In this document: one piece after another, positions 22,842 through 33,536 of the stretch
Layout of the letters: every line of letters begins with the position of its first letter
Numbering within the stretch: the stretch's first letter is position 1
Assembly (NCBI RefSeq): GCF_036898095.1
Contig: NC_090746.1
Span: forward strand, 55,433,852-55,497,851
DNA: 64,000 nucleotides
Direction: 5' to 3'
From: Palaemon carinicauda
Taxonomy: Eukaryota > Arthropoda > Malacostraca > Decapoda > Palaemonidae
The notes under the pieces: model-generated
What the model saw: only the letters and a program-made list of their open reading frames with translations
Databases searched by the model: none
Told to the model about the DNA's origin: nothing
Position numbers and translations under genes: made by a program

Positions 22842-24781
22842 GAGGAGTATATGAAGTGCGAGAGCAACTTCTGCGGGGTGAAGCGCCTGGACTTCTACGG
22901 GCACAAGGCATGCCGGACCCACGCCCCCTGCGCCACCAAGAAAGGCGACCTGAAGTATTGGGACCCGCAGAACTGTACAGTCTGCAAGAGTCGTCTGGTC
23001 GAGGCTTTCGACGATCCTCCTTCTGCGGAGGCAAGGGACAACGCTCGAGAGAAGCTACGCAAATGGGTGCGTGGCTTCCAGAAGAACGCCACCGGACCGT
23101 ATCTCGCCAACGAAGATTTGAGGGCCTTGCTTTTCCCAAAGGCATCCAAAGACTCTGTGGTCCCCCGTGATCAGATTCCCACCGTCCAGATCGCGGTGGA
23201 ACCTGATATTGTCATGGCCCAGTCCATGCATGAGTGCCATCTGGATTCCGATAACGTGGAACGTATGTCGGAAGTGTCAGAAGAGACGAAGAAGAACCTC
23301 ATGGGCGAGGAACTCGACTATGAGGAAGATCAGGTGGAATACCCTGATTCGGAGACTGAGGTCGCTCCCGCTCCTACTCCTGCAGCAACTCCTGCACCGT
23401 CTGAGGAACCTGTTCCTTCGACTTATGCCACCCCGGACCCTCTTCCATCGGCCACTCAGGAGGTCTTCAAGATGCTTGAAGCCCTCATGGAGAGAAAACT
23501 ACGAGAAACCCAGGAGCAATTCCGGACTACTCTGGTTAATCTTAAACAACCGAAACGGATTTCGGTTAAGGACCTCCCCACTTGCTCGGAAGCTAACCCA
23601 TGGAGATATGCCGAGCATATGCCAATCACGACTGGAAAAATCTACATCAGTGAAAGGGTTGGCTATATCTTGTTGGAAGAAGTGGAATTCTTCCCGAATT
23701 TCGAGGCTTATCCGGACTGTTACGTCCGGCTCAGGTCCGAACCAACCTCAAAGGAAGAGACCGAACCGAAGGAGGTTATCGTGTTCGATCTCGCGAAGGC
23801 CCAGGCTATGTTAGCCCAGGCGGTGAAGAGTAGGGGTTTCACCAACTCCAAGATGCCGGCGCTTAGCAAGAAGCATCCAACCTTCGTTGCGCCGAATGCT
23901 GCGACTTTCCCCTTCATCGAAAAGGCCTTCACAGCGGTCCTTGCCCTGCACTGGAGGAGTGCAGACCCTTTTCCCTTACTGTTCCTCCCGATGATAGGCA
24001 CTGGAAAGACGTCCAGTCAACCTTCACGGTGGGGAAATTAGAGCCTGACGTAGCCGGTCGTCAATTTAATGAGGACCTCCCAAGGCTAAATGATCACCTC
24101 CTTCGTAGGGAACAGGATATGAAGGAGAGGCTTGCCGCGTCGCTGTCCCACCAGGTACAGCTAGAACTTATGGCCTGGGATACTAGAGTCCCGGACTTTC
24201 ATATGGTCCTAGCCAAATCGCACTTGGCAACGGTGACGAAGGACCTATATAGCTTCACTAGGGCTCGCAGAGCCTGTCATGAATTCGTGTTCGCCAACGC
24301 GACGGTGAAACTCGAACCCCGGAGGCTGATTTCCTCCAATATCTGGAGTAAGTACCTCTTTCCTTCCTCCCTGGTGAAAGAGATTGCAGACAAGGCCACC
24401 ACGGAGAATAGGAACCTTCTCCACAAGTGGGGCATGTCAAGGAAGAGGAAATCCTCTCAGGACGATGGCCCTCAACCTAAGAGGAAACCTCAAAAACCAA
24501 AACCCCAGCAACGTCAACAGAGACGGCAGTTTCCGGGTACCGCTACTCCCCAAGTGGCCACACAGCCACAGCAGACCTTTCAGTTGGTCCCCCAACCAGT
24601 GGTGTCGCAGTCACCGGTCTTTACCCCTGCATATGAGCAACACGCTACTACCTTTCGTCCCAGAGGTAGGGGCTCAAGCAGAGGTTCCGGCAGAGATTCG
24701 TCTCGCCGTCCCTCCAGAGGCAGAGGAGGAAGGGGAGCTAGCGGCCGAGGTGGCAAACCCTCGGGACACCAGAAGCAATGA
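22842..24781 (+). pseudogene. gag exon 2 of copy C, with a 25-bp deletion
   Basis: GAGGAGTAT then ATG at 22851. The N-terminal Cys/His block (KCESNFC, GHKACRTHAPC, CTVC) is followed by an acidic/Pro-rich linker (PAPTPAATPAPSEEP), a conserved middle and an RG-rich tail ending GHQKQ at 24778. A 25-bp deletion near 23941, relative to A, shifts the frame; the rest continues in a frame open from 24029. It reads Gln where copy B has a stop at 7211. The ATG at 22851 could also serve as a start in its own right. Confidence 0.87.
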
Positions 24782-26459
24782 AGTGCTTCCGGTGGGAGGA
24801 AGACTCCGCCAATTCCAGGATCGTTGGACCTTCGATCCCTGGGCGCACAGCATCGTCAAGAAGGGACTAGGCTGGAGCTGGACTCAACCACCCCCAGCCT
24901 TCCAGCAATTCTTCCAACAGTCAACCCCCCTCCTGGAAGAATATGTCCTAGAACTCTTGAACAAGAAGGTGATCAGGAGGGTAAAGTCAACCAGGTTCCA
25001 AGGGAGACTATTTTACATTCCCAAGAAGGACTCTGACAAACTCAGAGTCATTCTAGACTTATGCCCTCTCAACAAGTTCGTTGCGAACAACAAGTTCAAG
25101 ATGCTGACTCTGCAACAAATAAGGACCCTTCTGCCTCAAGGGGCCTACACGGTCTCCATAGACCTGGCGGATGCTTACTGGCACGTTCCAATGAATCATT
25201 ACGCTTCCTCCTACCTAGGATTTCGACTCCAAAGGAAAAGTTACGCCTTCAGGGCTATGTCCTTCGGGCTCAACGTGGCTCCACGGATCTTCACCAAGCT
25301 GGCAGACGCCATCATCCAACAACTCCGTCTTCAGGGCGTCCAAGTGATGGCCTACCTAGACGACTGGCTAGTCTGGGCGACATCGCCCGAAGATTGTGTA
25401 AGAGCCTGCAACAAAGTCACCCAGTTCCTAGAGCATCTGGGATTCAAGATAAACACCGAGAAATCTCGCCTCTCTCCAGCTCAGAAGTTCCAATGGTTGG
25501 GAATCCATTGGGATCTTCAGTCACACCGCCTTTCCATTCCACAGAAGAAAAGGAAGGAAATAGCAGGGTCTGTCAGAAGACTTCTGAAATCCAAAAGGAT
25601 CTCAAGATGACAGCAGGAACAAGTTCTCGGCTCTCTACAGTTCGCCTCTGTGACAAACCCAGTGCTTCGCGCACAGCTAAAGGATGCCGCGGGAGTCTGG
25701 AGACGTTTCGCATCCATCGCTCGAAGAAACCTCAAGAGACGGCTTCCAAACAGACTTCGCTCACTATTACAGCCGTGGTCGAAAGCAAAGGCCCTGAAAA
25801 GGTCCATTCCTCTTCAACACCCACCTCCATCGATCAACATCCACACGGACGCTTCACTGGAGGGTTGGGGAGGTCACTCCCACCAACGATAGGTTCAAGG
25901 AACATGGTCTCCCCTATTCAAGACGTTTCACATCAACATCTTGGAGGCCATGGCGGTTCTTCTCACCCTGAAGAAACTCTTCCCGCCTCCCTCGATCCAC
26001 ATCCGTCTGACTCTGGACAACTCGGTGGTAGTCAGATGTCTCAATCGTCAGGGCTCGAGATCGCCCCAGATAAATCAGGTACTTCTTCCGATCTTTCGTT
26101 TGGCAGAAAAGAAGAAATGGCACCTGTCTGCAGTTCACCTACAAGGATTCCGCAACGTGACGGTGGACGCTCTATCACGGACAAGCCCAATAGAGTCGGA
26201 ATGGTCTCTAAACGGAAGGTCATTCTCCTTCATCTCTCACCAAGTCCTGGAACTTCAGATCGATCTCTTCGCAACGAGCGACAACAATCAACTTCCTCGA
26301 TATGTGGCCCCGTACGAGGACCCCAAGGCAGAAGCAGTGGATGCCATGTCACTGGATTGGAACAGATGGTCCAGGATATACCTGTTCCCTCCCCCCAACC
26401 TTCTGCTGAAAGTCCTCTCCAAACTGAGAACCTTCAAAGGGACAGCGGCCCTAGTGGCC
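24782..26459 (+). pseudogene. reverse transcriptase / RNase H / methyltransferase-like frame of copy C
   Basis: RT motifs SIDLADAYWH, MSFGLNVAP and YLDDW (near 25354), RNase H (HTDASLEGWGG, LDNSVVV, NVTVDALSR) and the methyltransferase-like block to TAALVAP are visible. TGA at 25608-25610 replaces CGA, and TAG at 25890-25892 replaces CAG, both by comparison with A. An 11-bp deletion near 26451, between two copies of AGTGG, joins this frame directly to the recombinase frame. +1 relative to gag. Confidence 0.87.
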
Positions 26460-27572
26460 CCGGAGCAATTGGTACCCTCTGGTCCTGGAGCTGCAGCCCA
26501 CGCTGATCCCCCTACCGGGCCCAGTTCTCTCTCAACAAGTACAGAAGTCGACTGTCTTCGCTTCATCACTGTAAGTCAGGGACCTTCATCTCATGATTTT
26601 CTCTCCTTAGCCGCAAAGAAAAGGTTTGGAATCTCGAAGAAAAGTCTAGACTTCCTCGAGGAATACAAGACTGAATCCACACGACGGCAATACGAATCTT
26701 CCTGGAGAAAGTGGGTCTCGTTCGTCAAGGCAAAAAATCCTACGGAAATCACCATTGATTTTTGCATGTCCTTTTTGATTCACCTTCATGGACAAGGCTT
26801 AGAAGCCAACACGATTTCCACCTGCAAATCGGCATTGACTAGACCACTAATGTACGCCTTCCAGATTGATCTGTCCAGCGATATCTTCAATAAATTACCA
26901 AAGGCATGCGCTAGACTACGCCCAGCACCTCCACCAAAACCTATCTCCTGGTCCCTGGACAAGGTGCTCCATTTTGCCTCTAACCTGGACAACGATTCGT
27001 GCCCTCTAAAAGACTTGACTCAAAAAGTTATCTTCCTTTTTGCTCTCGCCTCGGGAGCCCGAGTCAGTGAAATAGTGACATTGTCAAGAGAAGAGGGTCA
27101 TATCCTGTTCGCAGATACAGGAGAGCTTACCCTCTTCCCTGATCCGACGTTTCTCGCTAAGAATGAACTACCCACCAAGAGATGGGGCCCTTGGAGAATC
27201 TGCCCCCTGTAAGAAGATGTCTCTCTATGCCCAGTGGAGAGTCTTAAGGTCTATCTTCGAAGAACTTCAGACTTCGGTGGAGGGCAATTCTTTAAAGGAG
27301 AAACATCGGGTAGTGACTTGTCACTGAAACAAATAAGAGTGAAAATCACCTACTTCATTCGGAGAGCGGATCCTGACAGTACACCCGCAGGTCATGATCC
27401 TAGAAAAGTCGCGTCTTCTCTGAACTTCTTCCAGAGCATGGATTTCGAAAGCCTCAAGAGCTTCACAGGTTGGAAATCGTCGCGCGTTTTCTTCAAGCAC
27501 TACGCGAAGCAAGTGCATGAAGTTAAACATTTCATGGTAGCCGCAGGTAGTGTTATGAAACCTGCCGTTTAA
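26450..27572 (+). pseudogene. tyrosine recombinase of copy C (one stop)
   Basis: Core-binding region, Arg I (ASGARVSEI), HxxR (AGHDPRK) and Tyr (FFKHYAKQ) are intact and in one frame, interrupted only by TAA at 27210-27212. The same TAA occurs at the same codon in copy A (4098-4100); B and D have Lys there. The 5' end is fused to the RT/RH/MT frame by the 11-bp deletion, so the boundary is nominal. Confidence 0.87.
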
Positions 27573-28386
27573 CTCTGCATAGAACAGTGAGTTACTTGGG
27601 ACTTTAACTCTACGGGTGCCTGTGTTGACCCTTGTGTGATACATAGTGATTTCATGGACACTTAGTGTTTCTAATAGACTATTCTTACCAAGGTGAAATG
27701 TCATAGACTTCACATGAGTGCCACATGTCCTAGGGCATGATGTGTTTTCTTTGAAAAAGACTGACGTTCCTCTGGAACTTGTGTTTCTAAAAGTGAAATT
27801 TCTTTTCAGATTCAAGATTGAAGTCTTTTATTTTCTATGTACATTATTCTTTATTATTGTAAATAAACTTTACATTTATTATTGCAATTGTTATCACAAT
27901 AATCTGCAATTTATGAAATAAAATGTCTATTTTATTACATGAGCGTCTCTCTCCGCTCCTATTATTTATTATGAAATATATGATTGTCATAGTTTCATTT
28001 ACCCCTTTCCTTCTGAAAGAGAAGAATAATATAGATATACCTGTATTATATACTCACTTATGCTTTGGTAATATTCCTACCTGAATACTTACCTTCGTCC
28101 TGCCTTCGAGACCAGATTGATCTCTCCTCCAGGGAGTGTAGTAAATCTTAATCACTTACCTATGCTTGATAATATTCCTACCCGAATATTAACCTTATGT
28201 CTTTTGTCCGAGTCCTGCACGAACTCTCCGCAGGGTGAGTAGCTCTTCAATGATCGCTTCGAGATATTAGTATGGTTCTTCTCGGAACCTCTAGTAAGGA
28301 CATGTTACATACCTCTATTCGAAGCCCTTGGCACTTGCATAAAAAAGGGGAAAATTTCCACGATACATTAATTCTCTGGTACACTT
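27573..28386 (+). other. 3' untranslated region of copy C
   Basis: Alignable to A's 3' UTR. Candidate poly(A) signal AATAAA at 27917-27922. Confidence 0.6.
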
Positions 28387-28467
28387 CCATCAGGACGTCA
28401 TGGCTTGAGCCCTAAAAACGGACGCGAAAAATCTATTTTTGGGGGAGATAGCCATGACTCCTGATGG
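28387..28467 (+). repeat. internal complementary region (ICR) of copy C, slightly deleted
   Basis: Same layout as in B but about 10 bp (TTTTGAGCGA) are missing after CGGA, so pairing to the right terminus would be imperfect. Confidence 0.82.
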
Positions 28468-28548
28468 ACCCTCCCGTCTATTCTAGTCCAGCCTTTCAGG
28501 CCCCGCACTGTCCTGCTGTATCATGGAGATTAGCAAGAAGCTGGCCTC

Positions 28549-28934
28549 AGGATGAGGACGGACGTGACGTCATTTAGCAATACCGCCCGTTTGTTTACGT
28601 TTCGAGTACCAAAAGCAGCCACGGATCAGTGTAACTGTGGAACGGCTCCCCAGTTATTCTCCACCTTTCCATATCGAAGTGTTAACTCTATATGGGGTGC
28701 AGATAGCTATGTGGTGTGTTAATACATGCGTCCCCTGTTGATATACGATATCCTAGAGGGAAACCTTTAGGGTACTCGCACCAGAAGTTAGAATTCTGTG
28801 ATAACCTTTAGTTTAATTCTCTGGGAATATCCCTTTAGTTAAATATACCCTAGGAAGCTACTGAAGGAACCTTCCATCAGGACGTCATGGCTATCTCACC
28901 CAAAAATAGATTTTTCGCTTCGCTCAAAATCCGT
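28549..28934 (+). repeat. right inverted terminal repeat of copy C
   Basis: Inverted copy of 20127-20476 with the extra terminus ending CTCAAAATCCGT. The next bases, TATATAAATGCCAGG, belong to element E. Confidence 0.87.
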
Positions 28935-28989
28935 TATATATAAATGCCAGGTAAGTATTCATAAAACTTTGTTTTATTATAAAAACTCC
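28935..28989 (+). mobile_element. displaced right end of element E
   Basis: TATATAAATGCCAGGTAAG then CATAAAACTTTGTTTTA. This is the reverse complement of the right half of E's ICR (about 19890-19945) and completes the right ITR interrupted at 20126 by copy C. Confidence 0.85.
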
Positions 28990-29475
28990 ATTTTTGGGTG
29001 AGATAGTCATGTCGTCCTGATGGACCCGCCCTTCCTTTCATAAAAAGGGCTAAAGGCCCCCTCCCAATGGTACAGTATCTGTAGCACCTCGCTTATTTCT
29101 ACAAGGAATAAACATGGCGCCGTTGATGACGTCATGTACGGACTCGGAGCGGGGAGGAGAGGTACCTTAATAACGGCTCCCCTTTTGTTTCTTGCCTCTT
29201 TCCCTTCTCGAAGCGTTAACGCTATTCGGGGTGAAGATAGCTATGTGGCGTGTCAAGAATATGTCCTCTTATATTATGCGATACAGTATCCCTATAAGAG
29301 TAAATTAGGGATATTCGCTCCAGGAGTTAGAATTCTGGGTACCTTAAGGTAAAATTCTCTGGGAATATCACTGTAGTTAAATATACCCTAGGAAGCTACT
29401 TTAAAGGAACTTCCATCAGGACGACATGGCTATCTCACCCAATCATAGATTTTTCGCTTTGCTCAAAATCGGTTA
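28990..29475 (+). mobile_element. right half of ICR and right ITR of the older element X
   Basis: Starts ATTTTTGGGTGAGATAG, continuing the ICR broken at 13422. It continues as a family-1-like right ITR with GATGACGTCATG and AGATAGCTATGTGGCGTG words and ends GCTCAAAATCGG. It is more diverged from B and C than they are from each other. No gene lies in it; the short ORF from 29134 is chance. Confidence 0.82.
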
Positions 29476-29784
29476 TTTGGGCTCAGGCCATGTCGTCCTG
29501 ATGGAAGGGTTCCTTTAGGTAGCCTTCTAAGGGATATTTGCTACAGTGATACTCCCAGAGAATTAAACCGAAGGTCTCCAGGATTCTAGCTCCTGGCGTG
29601 AGTATCCAATAAAGGATATAGCATAATATCAGGGGACGTATTCTAGATACGACGCATGGCAATCTCTCCCCGAATAGATTTAACTCTTTGATGTAAGGGG
29701 GAAGAGTGGCAAAAGAAGGGGGTGCCATTCTAGGTACCTGGTGGACTTCCTTCCCTAATACTACCGCGACGCCATTCCTTTTCT
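29476..29784 (+). repeat. left inverted terminal repeat of copy D
   Basis: Starts TTTGGGCTCAGGCCATG and is inverted relative to 36848-37183. Confidence 0.83.
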
Positions 29785-29853
29785 AGTAGCCTGCTAAGCG
29801 TGTTGTGCTCCCCATTAGCCCGGTGTTTTGTTACTAGTTTTTGGAATTTAATC

Positions 29854-29886
29854 ATGCAATCTCCAGCATCTTCATCTTCTGGAAAG
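29854..29886 (+). other. gag exon 1 of copy D
   Basis: Eleven codons, MQSPASSSSGK, homologous to MSLPSASPSSGK of B and C, followed by TCGAGTATT. It has the same splice ambiguity as in C. Confidence 0.7.
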
Positions 29887-31589
29887 TCGAGTATTAATTC
29901 TTTCCTGTGTATAATTTTAGTCACCCTTTTCACTGTTAAATTCCAATAATTTAAGTGTGTTTGGGTGAGCGTTTCCGAGACCGGAGGCAGCCATTTTACG
30001 ACTGCTGTCGCCCGTTACATTCGCATTGTATTTAGTCAGTAGGGCGACACTTCCCGGTTTTAAGCTATAATGTTAGCTAGTTAGGCAAATTATACAAGCT
30101 GTGATATTGCATACATGAAAATTGTTCCTCTTCCTATTATATGGCTTTACTTATCGTATGCGGCGGGAACCCCGGTGGTACCAACTACCTTGGCCAGGGC
30201 TCCTACCAGAGCTAGGCTACTCTTGTTCATATATACGTTAGTAAAGTAATTCCCCATGTTTAGCCTCACCCTATCGTTCCTTCTCGATTCGTATGAGAGT
30301 TTACATTCTCTAGAATCTTTAGACAAGTTACGATTTTCATTCTCTCTCAGAGAGAAGAGGCTAAACCCTTCCTCCCTCCCCAAGTGTAGCCGCCGTTATA
30401 GGCGGCAGCCACTGTGTCTCTTCATCGCCGTCGAGTAGAACAAAGTTCTTACCGCCTCCAACTTTGATTTAGATAGTGACTAACTCAGGGTGCCCTTGTC
30501 TTGCCGACGACGATGTCGTCAGCACAGGAAGCTATGCTTCCTCAGTTCATTGTTTGAGGGAGGCGGCATACTTGCCGCCACCCTTGATATCAATGAACTA
30601 CAAGACCCTCAACCCTTCCCCCTCTGTCCTTTAGTGACGTCATGCCGTCACAACATCCTTCACCGGTATCCTGACAGTCATCCCTGCTAGGGTGACTGCG
30701 TTACCGGCTGGTACCCTGCCGGTAGCAGTTGATTCAGCCGTCTCTGCCACCTTCCCCCTTACTCTCTTCCTTCACAGGAAGTGAATAATATTGGGGAAGA
30801 TTGAGACGGCTCCTGACGGCTGCCGGTGAGAAACCTAATACACTTTGGAAAGTCCTCAGCTCTCCCTTGAGCTGCCATCCACATTCATTGCCGGCAACAG
30901 GCCTTCTGTGGATGGGTGTCAGCCAGAATCTGATAGATTCTTTCCCCTTCCATTGGAACTTTCATTCCGGCAAGGAGACAGTAGGCGGTCTGATAGTCCT
31001 CCTACACTTCCAACTGTTATGTTTATTCATAATAGTAGGAAACTCTCCTTCCTTAATCTTTCTCTCTCTATCAGTTAGTACCGCCAGCTACTAACCTAAC
31101 ACCAGCAATGCCGCCGGAAAACTACTGTATACAACTATACAGTAGTACACATGCTATCTAACATACTCTGTGTTTCCTATCACAGACAATTGTTGGGACC
31201 ATGATACTGTATTCTGTTGAGGTTGAATACTTTCTCAACACCCCGATGGTTTTCCTTGATCATCAGGGACTTAAAATACCCAATTGGTATTAATATATAC
31301 TTCAGGTGGATAATGTTAGTATAAGACATTTACTAACTCTAACTCTAGTTCCTAGAGTTTCTCTACCTTATATCCTCCCTATCAGGGAAACTGAATATTA
31401 ATACTGACGGAGATCTCAGCAATGGCCTGGGAGAGGAAATACAGATATGTGTCTTTTCTACTTCCTTTCAAACTTTCTATCCTTAGCTACCCTAAACAAT
31501 AGTGATTACTATTGTTATTAAAAAACTGTATGCTTTTATATCACTGTTATAAAAAACATAGAATACTCATTGGCCTTTTTCCTTTACAG
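29887..31589 (+). other. intron in gag of copy D
   Basis: 1.7 kb of non-coding sequence ending CCTTTACAG (AG at 31588-31589) at the same gag position as in copy C. Short ORFs inside show no conservation. Confidence 0.75.
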
Positions 31590-33536
31590 GAGCTGATGGA
31601 GAAGTGCGCAGCGTTGTTCTGCCACCACAAAGGGAAAGATTTTTGTGGTCACATGAAGTGCAGGACCCATGCCCCCTGCTGCATCGTGTCAGGAGTCCTA
31701 AGGTATTGGGACCCAAAGGGCTGCCCCACCTGCTCAACCCTGCTGGCTAACGGCTTTGGCGAAGCCCCCCTAGTTACTATAGAGACTAGGGACACAGTGA
31801 GGGACACCCTTCGCAAATGGGTAAGGGTAAGAGGGTTCCAAAAGAACTCTCCAGGACCATACTTACCCAACGACTCCCTAAGGTGCCTATTGTTCCCCAA
31901 GGCCCTGCCGAGTGCGGTGGTGCCTCAGGAACAGCTCTGGTCCCCCTTCATACAACTGAAGATCAACTCGGACATTAATAAGGCGCTAGAAGGCATGAAC
32001 ATCCACCAAGAGAGGATGTCAGAAGTGTCCACTGACACTGAACAGGACCTACTGCAAGGTGGCCCTGAAGAAAACGTGGACCCTCCACGAGCGGAGGAAG
32101 AAGGATCCGTATCAACAGCAACAGAAGACCCCCAGTTCGCCATGACGGTATACCAACCTATGCCGTCAACATCCTCGGCCCCAACTCCACAACCAGTTGC
32201 TCAGGTCGACAAAAAGGAAGAGATTCTAACATCTATTCAACGGATGATGGAATTGTTCCAAAGAGAACAAGAGACGATGCGGGAATCGCTCAAGCAGCAG
32301 CAAAAACTGTTGCAGGAGGGGATGGACCGATCCGGATCCACCAAGGGCACTGCTAAGAAGCTTCTTAGTGTTGGATCTCCCTCACTGCTCCAAAACTAAT
32401 CCCTGGAGGTATGCGGAGTATATGCCTATGATGAATGGGAAACTGTTCGTCTCTGAGAAGTTGGGGGCCAGGCTGATTTAAGACCTTGAGTTCTGGCCTA
32501 ACTTTTCGGCCTATCCAGAGTGCTACGTGAGACTGCGGGATGAAAACGCAGCCTGAGAGGAAACGGTACCTAAAGAGGTCATTGTTTTCAAATATGAGAA
32601 GGTGCAAGCCATCCTCCTGAAGGCCTTGAAAGGAGCCGGGTACACCAACTCTAAAGTCTCAGCACTGAACAAGAAACACCCACCTTTCTTGCCCCTTCCT
32701 CCATCTCTTTCCCCTTTTCCGAGAAAGCACTAGACTTTGCTGTCAAGGCAGTCGACGAGGGAAAACCCTGCCCAACCCTAGAGGAATGCAAGCCATTCTC
32801 TCTAGCACTGGATCCAGAGATAGCAGGCCAACAGTTCAATGAGAACCTTCCGAAGTTGCCAGACCATCTTCTGAGGAAGGAACAGGAGTTGAAGGAGAGA
32901 CTTGTGGCTTCCCTCTCTCATCAGAACTGTCTGGAAATGAGTGCAGGTCAACATAATGCCCCAGAAATGTTCATCTTCCTGGTTAAGTCTCACATAGGTA
33001 CCCTTGTGAAAGACATATATGCTTTCCTCAGAGCGAGGAGAGCCTATAAAGACTTCGTCTTGGCCTCAGCAACCATCAGACACAAACCAAGGAAGCTGAT
33101 TACCTCGAGCATCTGGGGTAAAGATCTTTTCCCACAGGAACTGGTCCAAGAGATCATTGCCAGAGCAGCCATGGAGAACAGGAACCTTCTCCAAAAGTGG
33201 GGCATGACCCCGAAAAGGAAATCTTCTTCGGAGGGAGGTCCCCAGCCCAAGAATAAAAAGGCAAGGAGACCATGTAGACCTGCACAACTCCCCGCCATGA
33301 CTATGACCACGATGCCTTAGACCACCTTCCAGATGGTCCCTCAACAACTGGTAGCCCAGTCACCAGTGTTTAACCCTACCTTTGAGAGGCAGTCGACTTC
33401 CTTTCGCCCCAGTCAGAAAGGAAAAGGCCCAAAGAGAAGTTCTCCAGGAGGAAACTTCTCTCGGGGCCGAGGAGGACGTGGTCGTGGAAACAAATCCGCA
33501 GGACCCCCAAGCAATGAGGGGTTCCAGTTGGGGTAG
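31590..33536 (+). pseudogene. gag exon 2 of copy D, multiply broken
   Basis: GAGCTG then ATG at 31596. The Cys/His block (EKCAALFCHHKGKDFCGHMKC) aligns with B and C. A frameshift near 32375 leads to TAA at 32397 in the old frame. In the true frame TAA near 32478 (for GAA) and TGA near 32555 follow, then another shift near 32690. From 32856 a frame with RKLITSSIWGKDLF and ENRNLLQKWGM runs to TAG near 33318, and the RG-rich tail (SRGRGGRGRGNK) ends at 33536. Clearly dead. Confidence 0.83.

Larger units (their letters stand above)
20127..28934 (+). mobile_element. DIRS-type retrotransposon copy C (family 1), complete end to end, intron-bearing
   Basis: The 8.8 kb element has left ITR, exon 1 of gag, a 2.26 kb intron, gag exon 2, RT/RH/MT, YR, ICR and right ITR. 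It is inserted in the TATATA motif of E's right ITR. It is closest to copy A. It is inactive: deletions in gag and MT, two stops in RT/RH and one in YR. Confidence 0.92.

Noticed and set aside
13035..29475. CRISPR array, operon or prokaryotic defence system
   Set aside because: The repeats are ITRs, ICRs and minisatellites of retrotransposons; introns, microsatellites and a zinc-finger gene show eukaryotic DNA.
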